A stretch of 40,191 nucleotides of DNA from Mesorhizobium escarrei (GCF_935825525.1 NZ_CAKXZT010000117.1:184062-224252); one strand, 5' to 3'. Shown: positions 16,152-25,620, counted from the stretch's first letter. Program-made: numbers and translations. The notes: generated by a model not told the origin, from the sequence alone.

Positions 16152-17078
16152 TCACCCCCTGGCGAGCAGCGCCTCGACCTCTTGCAGTGTCGGCATCGAC
16201 GGCGCCGTGCCGGGTCGGGTGACCGAGATGCCGGCGACGGCGCAGGCGAAGCGGACCGCTTGCAGCGGGTCCACGCCTCTCGCAAGTGCTGCGGCCAGGC
16301 CGCCATTGAAGGCGTCGCCGGCGCCGGTGGTCTCGACCACGGGACCGGCATTGATCGCGCCGACATGGTCGGAGCGGCTGGCCGTGTGCAACAGCGCGCC
16401 TTTTTCACCGAGCGTCACGATGACGGCACCGACCCCCTTTCCAAGCAGACTGTCGGCGGCGCGGCGGGCGTCGTCGATGGACGACACCTTGATGCCGGTC
16501 AGTTCCTCGGCCTCGGTCTCGTTGGGCGTGACATAGTCGCAGAGCGTGTAGATGCGCTCGGCCAGGCTTGCCGCCGGCGCCGGGTTGAGGATGGTCGTCA
16601 CCCCTGCCCCGCGCGCGATCTCCAGCGCCCGCATCGCCGCCTCGATCGGCTGTTCGAGCTGCGTGACGAAGACGCCGGCCGAGCGGATCAGACCGGCGTT
16701 AGCCTCGATATCGCTAGGGGAAATCAGCATGGCCGCACCCGGACTGACGATGATGGCGTTGTTGCCGCTAGTCTCCTCGACGAAGATATAGGCCGCACCC
16801 GTATAACTCTCCGGCGTATCGATGACGGCGCTCTTCACCCCGGCCTGCGTCCAGGTCTGCCTGGCCATGTCGGCAAAAGGATCGACGCCAAGGCGCGTCA
16901 GAAAGGTGATGTCGGCGCCGAGACGGCCGGCCGCGACCGCCTGGTTGGAGCCCTTGCCGCCCGGGCCGAGGGTGAAGGATGTTCCAAGGATCGTCTCGCC
17001 CATGCGCGGTTGGCGAGCTGCGCGGTAAGCAGTGTCGGCGACGAAGACGCCCAATATGACGACAGGCTTGCCCAGCAT
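16152..17078 (-). CDS. rbsK: Ribokinase (PfkB family)
   Basis: A 308-residue PfkB-family sugar kinase. GPGGKGSNQAVAA (38-50) is the substrate-binding N-terminal signature, NPAPA lies at 165-169, and TTGAGDAFNGG (250-260) holds the anion hole and catalytic base D255. It phosphorylates ribose or a related sugar at O5 in the cytosol. I chose ATG 17078 (MLGKPVVIL). ATG 17093 in the same frame has an identical SD context because a 15-bp unit carrying GGAG and ATG is tandemly duplicated. The mutarotase gene ends at 17098, so the two are cotranscribed. Substrate assignment within the PfkB family is inferred from the RbsD neighbour. Confidence 0.88.
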   Translation of the reverse strand: MLGKPVVILGVFVADTAYRAARQPRMGETILGTSFTLGPGGKGSNQAVAAGRLGADITFLTRLGVDPFADMARQTWTQAGVKSAVIDTPESYTGAAYIFVEETSGNNAIIVSPGAAMLISPSDIEANAGLIRSAGVFVTQLEQPIEAAMRALEIARGAGVTTILNPAPAASLAERIYTLCDYVTPNETEAEELTGIKVSSIDDARRAADSLLGKGVGAVIVTLGEKGALLHTASRSDHVGAINAGPVVETTGAGDAFNGGLAAALARGVDPLQAVRFACAVAGISVTRPGTAPSMPTLQEVEALLARG

Positions 17079-17106
17079 CCCGCTACTCCGCATTCCGCTA
17101 CTCCGC
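17077..17106 (-). repeat. Tandem 15-bp repeat duplicating the rbsK start region
   Basis: Two copies of a 15-bp unit (17077-17091 and 17092-17106, one mismatch) each carry GCGGAGTAGCGG followed by AT(G) on the minus strand. Each copy thus provides an SD (GGAG) and an in-frame ATG (17093 and 17078) for the ribokinase gene. Confidence 0.8.
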
Positions 17107-17550
17107 GTCCGGCGGCACGACGCCCTTGCGGAAGGCAAAACAGCCATAGAAGCGGCGCTCGCCGGTCTGGATGACGCAATAGGCCTTTTTGGCACGTTCG
17201 TAGAAGGCGTAGCGTTCGACCGAGATCATCGGCCAGGCCTTCCCCTCCGCCGCATCGATCTCGCTTTGCACTTCTTGCTGCACGGCGGGAATCTCGTCCG
17301 GCTTGCCGACGATCTCCATGCGGGCGGCGGCATCGTCGACGAAAGCGTCCAGCGGATAGAGCGACAGAACCGCCTTGACCACGTCAGCGGCTGGCGCATC
17401 GATGCGCAGCAGCCGGCCGAGCACGGTCTGGCGGGCCACCGAATCGGAGGGAAAGTTGGTGTCGGCGATGATCAAATCGTCGCCATGGCCCATCGCCCGC
17501 AACGCCCGAAGCACGTCGGCATTGAGCAGCGGATTGATCCCTTTGAGCAT
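17098..17550 (-). CDS. RbsD/FucU-family sugar mutarotase
   Basis: A 150-residue protein of the RbsD/FucU fold (MLKGINPLLNADVLRALRAMGHGDDLIIADTNFP pattern, given in parts: GINPLL, MGHGDDLIIAD, NFPSDS). It keeps the conserved GHGD histidine and the C-terminal YG motif (RRFYGCFAFRKG). The length and the IDAPAADVVKAVLSLYPLD segment fit FucU better than RbsD. It interconverts anomers (or pyranose and furanose forms) of a sugar for the kinase or transporter. ATG 17550 has GGAGG five bases upstream. The next gene on this strand is ribokinase. Confidence 0.88.
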   Translation of the reverse strand: MLKGINPLLNADVLRALRAMGHGDDLIIADTNFPSDSVARQTVLGRLLRIDAPAADVVKAVLSLYPLDAFVDDAAARMEIVGKPDEIPAVQQEVQSEIDAAEGKAWPMISVERYAFYERAKKAYCVIQTGERRFYGCFAFRKGVVPPDAE

Positions 17551-17588
17551 AGTTCCCTCCCGAACGGGCTTTTTTGATGCGAAGCCTG

Positions 17589-17634
17589 GCGCATGATCCC
17601 GAAGCGTTGTCGGTTTTCGGACAAGATCATGCGC
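17589..17634. repeat. Palindromic intergenic element
   Basis: GCGCATGATC (17589-17598) and GATCATGCGC (17625-17634) are perfect inverted arms; the interior has CCGAAG and TTTTCGG. This is the CATGATC-type palindrome common between rhizobial genes. It lies between the MalK-type gene and the mutarotase gene and could attenuate transcription between them. Confidence 0.75.
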
Positions 17635-17646
17635 AATTCAAAGTGT

Positions 17647-18705
<1,059 letters not shown>

Positions 18706-18791
18706 TGGCCCCCCTTTCGTTGCGGTGAAGCTAAACAACGCAAACAGCGAGGGCAAGTCAGTCTTTTATAGATAAAAAACCCCATTCTCGT

Positions 18792-18820
18792 TTGACACGG
18801 CACTTGGTTGTGAGAATAGT
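18792..18820 (+). promoter_or_regulatory. Candidate promoter for the binding-protein operon
   Basis: TTGACA (18792-18797) and AATAGT (18815-18820), 17 bases apart, lie in the 313-base divergent region between the ATPase and binding-protein genes. The -35 is consensus and the -10 fair. The leader would be about 190 bases long. The rest of this gap holds only the 13-bp direct repeat below. Confidence 0.4.
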
Positions 18821-18970
18821 GAAAGGGCTCGGGTTTTGACCCTGTTCCGGGCCCGCCGGCACGCTGGTCCGGACCACGGAAGTCGAAGCGTCGCGGGAGG
18901 AAAACTTGGGCCGCAATTACCAGGAGTCGCTGTTGTTGGGGAACATTTCCAGCGCTCCAAACACCCGAAT

Positions 18971-19000
18971 AATCACCATTGAGATACAATCACCATTGAG
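18971..19000 (+). repeat. Direct repeat just upstream of the binding-protein gene
   Basis: AATCACCATTGAG occurs at 18971-18983 and again at 18988-19000, with a 17-base period, ending nine bases before the SD GGAGGAA. It may be a regulator site or a recent slippage duplication. Confidence 0.6.
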
Positions 19001-19018
19001 GATTCTGGGAGGAACGAA

Positions 19019-20683
19019 ATGAAAGTCAGCCTTTACAACCAACTTGTCCGCGCGGGAGCCACCCGCCGCGATGTCCTCAAGGGCGCGGCCAGCATGGCCG
19101 CGATCGCAGCGGCATCCAGCGCCGGGCTTGGCGCGCTGACGCGCCCGGCTTCCGCTGCAAGCGAATTGCGCGCGCAGATCCTGCAGATCCCTGGTGTCGG
19201 CAAGGGCCAGCCGACCGATGCCGACTTCCAGCAAGTCGGCGAGCTTTGCCTGGAGGCGACCAAGGCCAACGTCAAGGAAGGCGAATTCGCCGGCGTCCAG
19301 CTCACCTTCATGGGGCTCAACAACCAGAACCTGCATAATGTGCTGTTTCGCGGCTTCCTGAAGCCGTGGGAGACCTATACCGGTGCCAAGATCAACTGGA
19401 TCGACCTGGCGCAGGCGGACTACAATGCCCGCCTGCAGCAGTCGATCGCCACCGGCACCGTCGATTTCGACATCATCGAGATGGGCGCGCCGTTCGAAGG
19501 CGACGTCTGCGGCAAGGGCCTCACTTCCGAAATGCCGGACTGGGTCAAGGACCAGATCGACATGAAGGACGTCGTGGCCTACCTGCAGCCACCGGTCGGC
19601 ACCTGGGACGGCAAGCAGTACCGGGTGACCGTCGACGGCGACGCGCATAACTTCAACTACCGCACCGACGTGTTTGCCGATGCCGACCTCGCCAAGGCAT
19701 GGAAGGACAGCGGCGGTGGCGGTGAATGGGAAGTGCCGAAAACCTGGCAGCAGGTGCAGGCGGTGACCAAGTTCCTCAAGGGCAAGCAGTTCCAGGGCCA
19801 GGACGTCTTCGGCTATCTCGATGCGCCCAAGGCCTGGGGCGGCTTCGGCTTCTATTTCCTCGGCAGCCGCGCCTCGGCCTATGCCAAGCATCCCGACGAC
19901 AAGGCCTGGCTGTTCGATGCCGATACGATGAAGCCGCGCATCAACAATCCGGCCTGGGTGCGGGCGATCCAGGACGTCATCGACGCGCTGCCTTCCGAGC
20001 CTGCCGACCAGATCAACGCCGACCCGAATACCACCGCCTTCCAGCAGTTCCTGGCCGGCACCGGTTCGATGGTCACCTGGTGGGGCGACGTCGGCTCCAA
20101 CGTCAAGACCAACGACAGCTCTGTCGTCGGCGACGTCACCGGCTTCTCGATCCTGCCAGGCTCGGACGACGTCTACAATTCCAAGACCGGCCAGTGGGAC
20201 AAGCTGGCCAGCGGCCCGAATTATTCGCCGAACTGCGCCTATCTCGGCTGGGGCGTCTACGTCATGGCACGGGTCGATAGCGACGAAAAGAAAAAGAAGG
20301 CGGCCTGGTCTGCCGCTGCCCATCTCGGCGGCAAGGACCTGTCGCTCTGGTGCGCGGCATATCCGTCCGGCTTCCAGCCCTATCGCAACTCGCATTTCGA
20401 CATTCCGGAATGGGTGGCGGCCGGTTACGACGAGGCATTCATCACCTCGTATCTGAAGTCGGAGGCCGACAGCTACAACCATCCGAACGCCGCGATCGAG
20501 CCGCGCATCCCGGGCATCTTCCAGTATTACAGTGCCGCCGAGGACATCCTGGCCAACACATTTGCCGGCAAGATGACGGCGCAGGAAGGCGCCGACGCCA
20601 TCGCAGCTGCCTGGGAGAAGCTGACCGACCAGATCGGCCGCGAAAACCAGATCAAGCTCTACAAGGCCTCGCTTGGCATGTAG
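19019..20683 (+). CDS. Tat-exported sugar-binding protein (family 1)
   Basis: A 554-residue extracellular solute-binding protein, large for the family. The N-terminus has a twin-arginine signal (TRRDVLKGAA near residue 16, then an alanine-rich hydrophobic stretch ending PASAAS), so it is probably exported folded. The mature part has the family 1 pattern, with a typical WW-containing segment (MVTWWGDVGS) and aromatic residues suited to sugar stacking. SD GGAGGAA precedes ATG 19019. It belongs to the CUT1 transporter formed with the two permeases downstream and the divergent MalK-type ATPase. The size suggests an oligosaccharide, polyol or glycoside ligand, but the ligand is not known. Confidence 0.92.
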   Translation: MKVSLYNQLVRAGATRRDVLKGAASMAAIAAASSAGLGALTRPASAASELRAQILQIPGVGKGQPTDADFQQVGELCLEATKANVKEGEFAGVQLTFMGLNNQNLHNVLFRGFLKPWETYTGAKINWIDLAQADYNARLQQSIATGTVDFDIIEMGAPFEGDVCGKGLTSEMPDWVKDQIDMKDVVAYLQPPVGTWDGKQYRVTVDGDAHNFNYRTDVFADADLAKAWKDSGGGGEWEVPKTWQQVQAVTKFLKGKQFQGQDVFGYLDAPKAWGGFGFYFLGSRASAYAKHPDDKAWLFDADTMKPRINNPAWVRAIQDVIDALPSEPADQINADPNTTAFQQFLAGTGSMVTWWGDVGSNVKTNDSSVVGDVTGFSILPGSDDVYNSKTGQWDKLASGPNYSPNCAYLGWGVYVMARVDSDEKKKKAAWSAAAHLGGKDLSLWCAAYPSGFQPYRNSHFDIPEWVAAGYDEAFITSYLKSEADSYNHPNAAIEPRIPGIFQYYSAAEDILANTFAGKMTAQEGADAIAAAWEKLTDQIGRENQIKLYKASLGM

Positions 20684-20701
20684 GCTGAGATTCTAGGAAC
20701 C

Positions 20702-20732
20702 GCGGTCCGGCGACACAAAGCCGCCGGACCGC
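20702..20732 (+). other. Intercistronic hairpin after the binding-protein gene
   Basis: GCGGTCCGGCG (20702-20712) and CGCCGGACCGC (20722-20732) form a perfect 11-bp stem with a 9-base loop, without a T-run. It sits between the binding-protein and permease genes, where such hairpins commonly set unequal expression by protecting the upstream message. Confidence 0.65.
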
Positions 20733-20780
20733 AGCTTGACCGGCCCGGTCATAAAAGCCTTCAGTGAACGGACGAGACGC

Positions 20781-21902
20781 GTGGCTGACCAGACTTTGCC
20801 CACCAATGCGTGGCCGGCAAACGCCGCTCCATCCGATCTGATATCGCCGGGCCGCAAGCGGCTCGGCCGGGCGTTGATGGCCGTTGCGACGCTCGGCCTG
20901 CTGGCAGTGATCGCAGTTCAGATCCTTTACAAGACAGAGGTCGACACCATCGGCTTCGAGACCTGGCGGCCGGTCGTCTATGCCTATGTGCTGTGGGGTA
21001 TGGCACTCGGTATCGGCCAGGTGCTGACGCGCGGCGAAGACGGCCAGCGCGCGCTGTTCCTGCTGCCGGCGCTGCTGTTCACCATCGCCATGGTGATCTT
21101 CCCGACTCTGTTCGGCTTCTACATTGCGCTGACCGACTGGAACCTCAGTTCCTTCTCCGGCCGGAAGTTCAACGGGCTCGACAATTTCTGGCAGATGCTG
21201 GCCGATCCCTATTACCGCAACGCGCTGTTCAACATGGTGCTCTATGTGCTGGCGGTGCTGGTCGAATACGTCATCGCCTTTGGCCTCGCCCTGCTGCTCA
21301 ACGCACAGATCCGAGCGCGTAAATTCTTCCGTGTCGTCTTCCTGATGCCGTTGATGCTGTCGCCGGTCGCGGTGTCGTGGATGATCGGCAAATCGCTGAT
21401 GGAATACCGCTTCGGGCCGGCCGCGGCGCTGGCGCGCCAGCTCGGCTGGGAAAACCCCGCCTTCTTCTCAAACCCGATCACCGCCCGCATCTCGATCATG
21501 GTGCTGGATGCCTGGACGTTCATCCCGTTCATGATGATCATGCTGCTCGCCGGACTTCAGGCGATGTCGCGCGAGGTGCTTGAGGCGGCCAGGGTAGACG
21601 GCGCCAATGCCTGGCAGACGTTCTGGCAGGTCACCTTTCCGCTGATGCTGCCGGTATCGGTGACGGCGATCATCCTGCGCATCATCTTCAAACTGAAGCT
21701 TGCCGACATCATCATCACCGTCACCTCGGGCGGGCCGGGCGGCGCGACCGATTCCGTGTCGAGCTTCATCTACCGCGAGTATCGCGACCGCTCGAATGTC
21801 GGCTACGGCACCATGCTAGCGATGGCCTACCTCATTATCATAATCGTGTTCGTGACGTGGCTGTTGAAATTCGCCAACCGCTTCGTGCGCAACGTCAATT
21901 GA
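20781..21902 (+). CDS. Carbohydrate ABC transporter permease (MalF type)
   Basis: A 373-residue membrane protein with an N-terminal extension of two helices (about 32-80) before the core six-helix BPD_transp_1 domain. The EAA loop is near residues 268-285 (EAARVDGANAWQTFWQVTFP). It forms half of the channel and pairs with the MalG-type permease encoded 11 bases later. I chose GTG 20781 behind GGACGAG; TTG 20736 extends the same frame but overlaps the foot of the hairpin region and has no SD. Confidence 0.88.
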   Translation: MADQTLPTNAWPANAAPSDLISPGRKRLGRALMAVATLGLLAVIAVQILYKTEVDTIGFETWRPVVYAYVLWGMALGIGQVLTRGEDGQRALFLLPALLFTIAMVIFPTLFGFYIALTDWNLSSFSGRKFNGLDNFWQMLADPYYRNALFNMVLYVLAVLVEYVIAFGLALLLNAQIRARKFFRVVFLMPLMLSPVAVSWMIGKSLMEYRFGPAAALARQLGWENPAFFSNPITARISIMVLDAWTFIPFMMIMLLAGLQAMSREVLEAARVDGANAWQTFWQVTFPLMLPVSVTAIILRIIFKLKLADIIITVTSGGPGGATDSVSSFIYREYRDRSNVGYGTMLAMAYLIIIIVFVTWLLKFANRFVRNVN

Positions 21903-21913
21903 CAGGCGGCCAG

Positions 21914-22831
21914 ATGAGCGTTCAGACCACCGACTATGCCGCTTCCGAAATCCGCTCGCCGGCGAGCTTTCTCGCCAACCGTGTCTTCATCTATGGCGCG
22001 CTGGTGTTCTGGGCCTTCATCTGCCTGTTCCCGATCTACTGGACGATTACCACCTCGTTCAAGACCGCGGTCGACGTCACCCAGGGCCATCTCATCCCGT
22101 TCGTCGACTTCCGGCCGGACTGGAAGGGCTGGCGCTCGCTCGGCCTGTCGCCGGATGCGATCTTCCGGACCTCGACGGTGCGCGACGAGTTCATCAAGCG
22201 CTTCATGAATTCGGTCATCACCTCGGTCGGCGCATCGAGCCTCGCCATCGTCATTGGCAGCCTCGCCGCCTACGGCCTCACCCGCTACCGCTATCACTTC
22301 GCCTGGTTCAAGAACGAGGACATCTCCTTCTTCTTCCTGTCGCAGCTGATCCTGCCGCCGGTGGTGCTCGCCCTACCCTTTCTCGTGCTGTACCGGGAAG
22401 TCGGCATGCTCGACACGCGCATCGGGCTGATCCTGCTCTACACGCTGATGGTGCTGCCGATCGTCATCTGGATCATGCGCGACCAGTTCAACTCGATACC
22501 GGTCGAACTGGAGGAAGCAGCCCTGGTCGACGGCCTGTCGATCTGGGGCGCCTTCTTCCGCATCGTCATGCCGATCGCGCTGCCGGGCATGGTCGCGGCC
22601 TTCATCCTGGCGATGGTGCTGTGCTGGAACGAGTATTTCTTCGCCGCACTGCTGACCTCGACCGACGCCAAGACCATTCCCGTCATGGTGGCGAGCCAGA
22701 CCGGCTCGCAGGGCATCAACTGGTGGTCGATGGCCGCACTCGCCACCGCCGCGATAACGCCGCTTGCCGTCATCGGCATCGCGCTGGAGCGCTACCTGAT
22801 CATGGGCATGACGGCGGGCGCGGTGAAGTAG
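21914..22831 (+). CDS. Carbohydrate ABC transporter permease (MalG type)
   Basis: A 305-residue inner-membrane protein with six helices (first about 26-45). The EAA loop EEAALVDGLSIWGAFFRIVMP lies at about 200-220 (shown in the segments EEAALVDGLS and FFRIVMP). It ends in GMTAGAVK, typical of MalG-type permeases. ATG 21914 follows the MalF-type gene closely; its SD is weak (AGGCGG), consistent with coupled translation. It completes the CUT1 importer. A 150-bp inverted repeat follows the stop. Confidence 0.92.
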   Translation: MSVQTTDYAASEIRSPASFLANRVFIYGALVFWAFICLFPIYWTITTSFKTAVDVTQGHLIPFVDFRPDWKGWRSLGLSPDAIFRTSTVRDEFIKRFMNSVITSVGASSLAIVIGSLAAYGLTRYRYHFAWFKNEDISFFFLSQLILPPVVLALPFLVLYREVGMLDTRIGLILLYTLMVLPIVIWIMRDQFNSIPVELEEAALVDGLSIWGAFFRIVMPIALPGMVAAFILAMVLCWNEYFFAALLTSTDAKTIPVMVASQTGSQGINWWSMAALATAAITPLAVIGIALERYLIMGMTAGAVK

Positions 22832-22846
22832 GCGGTTGCTGTCTTC

Positions 22847-22999
22847 CCTTCTCCCCTTGTTGTGGGAGAAGGTGGATTGGCGCGTAGCGCCGAGACGGAT
22901 GAGGGGTGCTGGCCGGAGCGCTGTTGGTGCCAAGCTGGAACACCCCTCATCCGACCTCGCTTCGCGAGGCCACCTTCTCCCACAAACAAGGGGAGAAGG
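22847..22999. repeat. Long inverted-repeat element between convergent genes
   Basis: The left arm CCTTCTCCCCTTGTTGTGGG...AAGGTGG (22847-22875) is the near-perfect complement of the right arm CCACCTTCTCCCACAAACAA...AGAAGG (22970-22999). The interior has a second pair, GATGAGGGGTG and CACCCCTCATC. It lies between the convergent permease and creatininase-like genes. It is probably a dispersed palindromic element that also acts as a two-way terminator. Confidence 0.8.
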
Positions 23000-23009
23000 A
23001 GAAACCGCT

Positions 23010-23753
23010 CTAGGCTAAAAGTATCGCCCGCAGATGGTCGAGGATCATGGCAACGCCCCGTTGCCCCAATTCCGCCGAAGCATCCTTTGCGCTCGCCGTG
23101 TACCATCCCGTATTGTCGGCGAAGTGGCCGGCGTCCACCGCTTGCGGGCACAGCGCCAGCATCAGTGACGTCTCGCCGATGCCGGCATGATCGAACGGAT
23201 ACTGGCCGTCCGTCGCCGCCGGCATCAGCGGATGCACCTGTATCCAGTTGAAGAAATTGGCGCCTTCGGCATGTCCGGAATAGTAATCGGCCATCGCCTG
23301 CGAGCCCCACCAGCCCTCGCCGCGCTCCTTTTCGAGGAAGCGGAAGATCGCCTGCCGGCCGGCGCTCTTGAAGGCGAGATCGGTCGGCATGCCGGCGGCG
23401 AAATTCTCGGTCTGGTGGTGGATGATGGCATGGACGTTGCGAAAGCCGATGCGCAGCAGGCTGTAGAACAATTCCTCAGCGAACGGCGCCAGCGCGTTGC
23501 CGCCGACCTGCACCGAGCCGCTGCCTTCAGGCGGCGCTACCGCATAGCTAGCCGCACCGTAATAAAAGGGCGGCAGGATGACGATGTCGGCTTCGCGCTC
23601 GAACAGCTCCAGTGTCTTGACGACCGCCAGCGTGTCCATGCCGACGGCCATGTGCTCGCCGTGGTATTCGAGTACGCCGAGCGGGAGGACGACCGGCCAG
23701 TTTTCGGCGATCGCCTTGCGGATCTGGTTGGGCAGCATCAACTCGTAGCGCAT
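23010..23753 (-). CDS. Creatininase-family protein with altered metal motif
   Basis: A 247-residue creatininase-fold hydrolase. The first metal-binding region PLGVLEYHGEHMAVGMD keeps E29, H31 and D40, and the late HAGIGETSLM motif keeps its acidic residue. The usual NGHGGN motif reads HHQTEN at 112-117, so the standard metal-binding histidine position is Q114, with H113 beside it. Family members are zinc/manganese amidohydrolases (creatinine, mycofactocin precursor, formamidopyrimidine). The gene follows the SIS gene by three bases and is therefore part of the sugar locus. Whether it retains amidohydrolase activity is open. Confidence 0.82.
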   Translation of the reverse strand: MRYELMLPNQIRKAIAENWPVVLPLGVLEYHGEHMAVGMDTLAVVKTLELFEREADIVILPPFYYGAASYAVAPPEGSGSVQVGGNALAPFAEELFYSLLRIGFRNVHAIIHHQTENFAAGMPTDLAFKSAGRQAIFRFLEKERGEGWWGSQAMADYYSGHAEGANFFNWIQVHPLMPAATDGQYPFDHAGIGETSLMLALCPQAVDAGHFADNTGWYTASAKDASAELGQRGVAMILDHLRAILLA

Positions 23754-23756
23754 GAT

Positions 23757-24406
23757 CTATTCCATGTTGGTGTGACGGGCACGCATCGCCTCGGGCGAAA
23801 TGCCGGTGATTGTCCTGAGCTTCAGCACCATCACCTCGAACAACAGGAACAAAGCGCCTTCGAAGACCGACCCCATCGGCAGCACGGATGGCTCTTCCGA
23901 ACCCTGGTCGTCGGCCATCGTCTGCGCCGGGATAAGCAAGGTGAAGTCGGCAAGTTTTGCCGCGCTGCTCCCGGTCTGGGCAGTTAGCAGCAGGACGGTC
24001 GCACCCGCCTCGCAAGCGACCCGCATCAGGGTGAGCACGGTCGAGGTTTCGCCCGGCCCGAACTGACGAGAAAGACGTCCCCCGCCGCGAGCGGCGGCGT
24101 GTTCATGTCGCCGACCACAGAGATTGGCAGGCCGAGATGGTAGAGCCGCATGGCGAAGCCCTTGACCTGCAAGGCCTCGCGGCCGCAGCCATAGACGGCG
24201 ATTTTTTGCGCACCGGCCAGCATGGCGCAGGCGGCGTCGATGATGCTTTCATCCACTCGCTCCAGCACGCCGCCAAGCTCGCCCAACGCGATCGCGAACA
24301 GATCAGTGCCGGCCCTGGTCATGACGGTTCCGCCAGTCTGCCGGAGGCCGAAAAAGGTCTGGATTGTCTCATCATTTTTTCCGCCGAACAGCTTGTTTTC
24401 ATTCAT
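23757..24406 (-). pseudogene. SIS-domain sugar isomerase (6-phospho-3-hexuloisomerase-like), frameshifted
   Basis: The reading frame from ATG 24406 (SD GGTGG) encodes a SIS-domain start: KIAVYGCGREALQVKGFAMR resembles the GAGRS...KAFAMRL pattern of HxlB-type isomerases. The frame then runs out after FLVSSG near 24055. The next frame continues at once with GETSTVLTLMRVACEAGA to the stop at 23757. Adding one G in the CCCGG run at 24053-24057 restores SSGPGETS and a 216-residue protein of normal family length. So the gene is either freshly broken by one base or carries a sequencing error in a GC run. Such isomerases handle phosphorylated keto-sugars. It is read in one operon with the creatininase-like gene. 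Confidence 0.85.
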
Positions 24407-24509
24407 GCTACCACCGCGAAAATCCGTGTCCAACGGCGCTGCGCGCTTTTGCTGTGCCACGGGCGTGATAGTGTCATGTCAGAAAAATCAACCCAGGAAA
24501 CGACAGGAC

Positions 24510-25532
24510 ATGAAGACACGGCATTTCGACCGCATCGGCAATGGTGGCATCAATTTCACGGAACTCGGCTTCGGCACGGCGCCGCTGGGAAACCTCTATC
24601 GTGCTGTCTCCGACGAGGATGCCAAGGCCACCCTGGAGACCGCATGGCAAGTCGGCTGCCGTTACTACGACACCGCGCCACTGTATGGGCTTGGCCTGTC
24701 GGAAACGCGGCTCAATCCGTTCCTGCGCTCGAAAAAGCGCGACGACTATGTGCTGTCGAGCAAGGTCGGCCGCATCATGCGCGCCTGCCCGGCGGACCAG
24801 CGCACCGGCATCGGCAAGTTCTTCGACACGCCGTCGCGCCGCGAGGTCTACGACTACAGCTATGATGGCGTCATGCGCTCCTTCGAAACCTCGCTGGAAC
24901 GCCTCGGCGTCGACCGCATCGACATTCTTTTCGTGCATGACGTCGACGTCTTCACCCATGGCAGCAAGGAGGCCTCGGACCAGCGCATCGAGGAGTTCAT
25001 GCGCTCGGGCTATTACGGGCTGCTGTCCCTGCGTGATCAGGGCGCCATCAAGGCGTTCGGCGGCGGCATCAACGAATGGCAGGTTGCCCAGACACTTGCC
25101 GAGCGCGGCGACTTCGACCTTTTCCTGCTTGCCGGGCGCTATACGCTGCTGGAGCAGGAGGCGCTGCAATCCTTCCTGCCGCTATGCCAGAAGCGCGGCA
25201 TCGGCATCGTTCTCGGCGGGCCGTATAATTCCGGCATCCTGGCAACCGGTCCGAAGCCCGGCGCCTATTACAATTATACCGAGGCGCCGCAGGACATCAT
25301 CGACCGCGTCGCGCGCATCGAGGCCGTCTGCAAGCGCCACGGTGTGCGCCTGATCGAGGCGGCACTGCAATTTCCGCTGCTGCACCCTTCGGTCGTGTCG
25401 GTGATCCCCGGCGGCCAGCGGCCGAGCGAGGTCGAAAGCAATCGGTCGCTGCTCGACGCGAATCTGCCATCGGCACTCTGGGCCGATCTCAAGCAGGAAG
25501 GGCTGATGCGCGCCGATGCACCGACGGCATAA
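24510..25532 (+). CDS. Aldo/keto reductase (sugar dehydrogenase type)
   Basis: A 340-residue TIM-barrel oxidoreductase with the full AKR tetrad: D54, Y59, K85 and H143. The GFGTAPLGNLYRAVSDEDA start and YDTAPLYGLGLSE resemble bacterial L-fucose/D-threo-aldose 1-dehydrogenases and pyridoxal 4-dehydrogenase. It should oxidise a sugar at C1 (or reduce an aldehyde) with NAD(P). ATG 24510 is preceded by AGGAAACGACAGGAC. It is divergent from the SIS gene, with a 103-base shared region. Together with the FucU-like mutarotase it suggests a fucose-like sugar, which is an inference. Confidence 0.9.
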   Translation: MKTRHFDRIGNGGINFTELGFGTAPLGNLYRAVSDEDAKATLETAWQVGCRYYDTAPLYGLGLSETRLNPFLRSKKRDDYVLSSKVGRIMRACPADQRTGIGKFFDTPSRREVYDYSYDGVMRSFETSLERLGVDRIDILFVHDVDVFTHGSKEASDQRIEEFMRSGYYGLLSLRDQGAIKAFGGGINEWQVAQTLAERGDFDLFLLAGRYTLLEQEALQSFLPLCQKRGIGIVLGGPYNSGILATGPKPGAYYNYTEAPQDIIDRVARIEAVCKRHGVRLIEAALQFPLLHPSVVSVIPGGQRPSEVESNRSLLDANLPSALWADLKQEGLMRADAPTA

Positions 25533-25566
25533 AGCCGCCTGCTGCTGGCCGGTTAGGCGCACAAAG

Positions 25567-25591
25567 AAAAGCCGGGGCATGCCCGGCTTTT
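25567..25591. terminator. Bidirectional terminator between aldo/keto reductase and hupB
   Basis: AAAAGCCGGG (25567-25576) and CCCGGCTTTT (25582-25591) form a perfect 10-bp stem with loop GCATG and A/T tails on both sides. It lies between two convergent genes and can end transcription from either. Confidence 0.85.
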
Positions 25592-25620
25592 CTGGTCGCT
25601 GAAAAAGGTTCGAAGCCCGC

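Noticed and set aside
18917..20482. 521-aa minus-strand frame opposite the Tat-exported binding protein
   Set aside because: It mirrors the codon structure of the binding-protein gene and has no recognisable domain, SD or signal.
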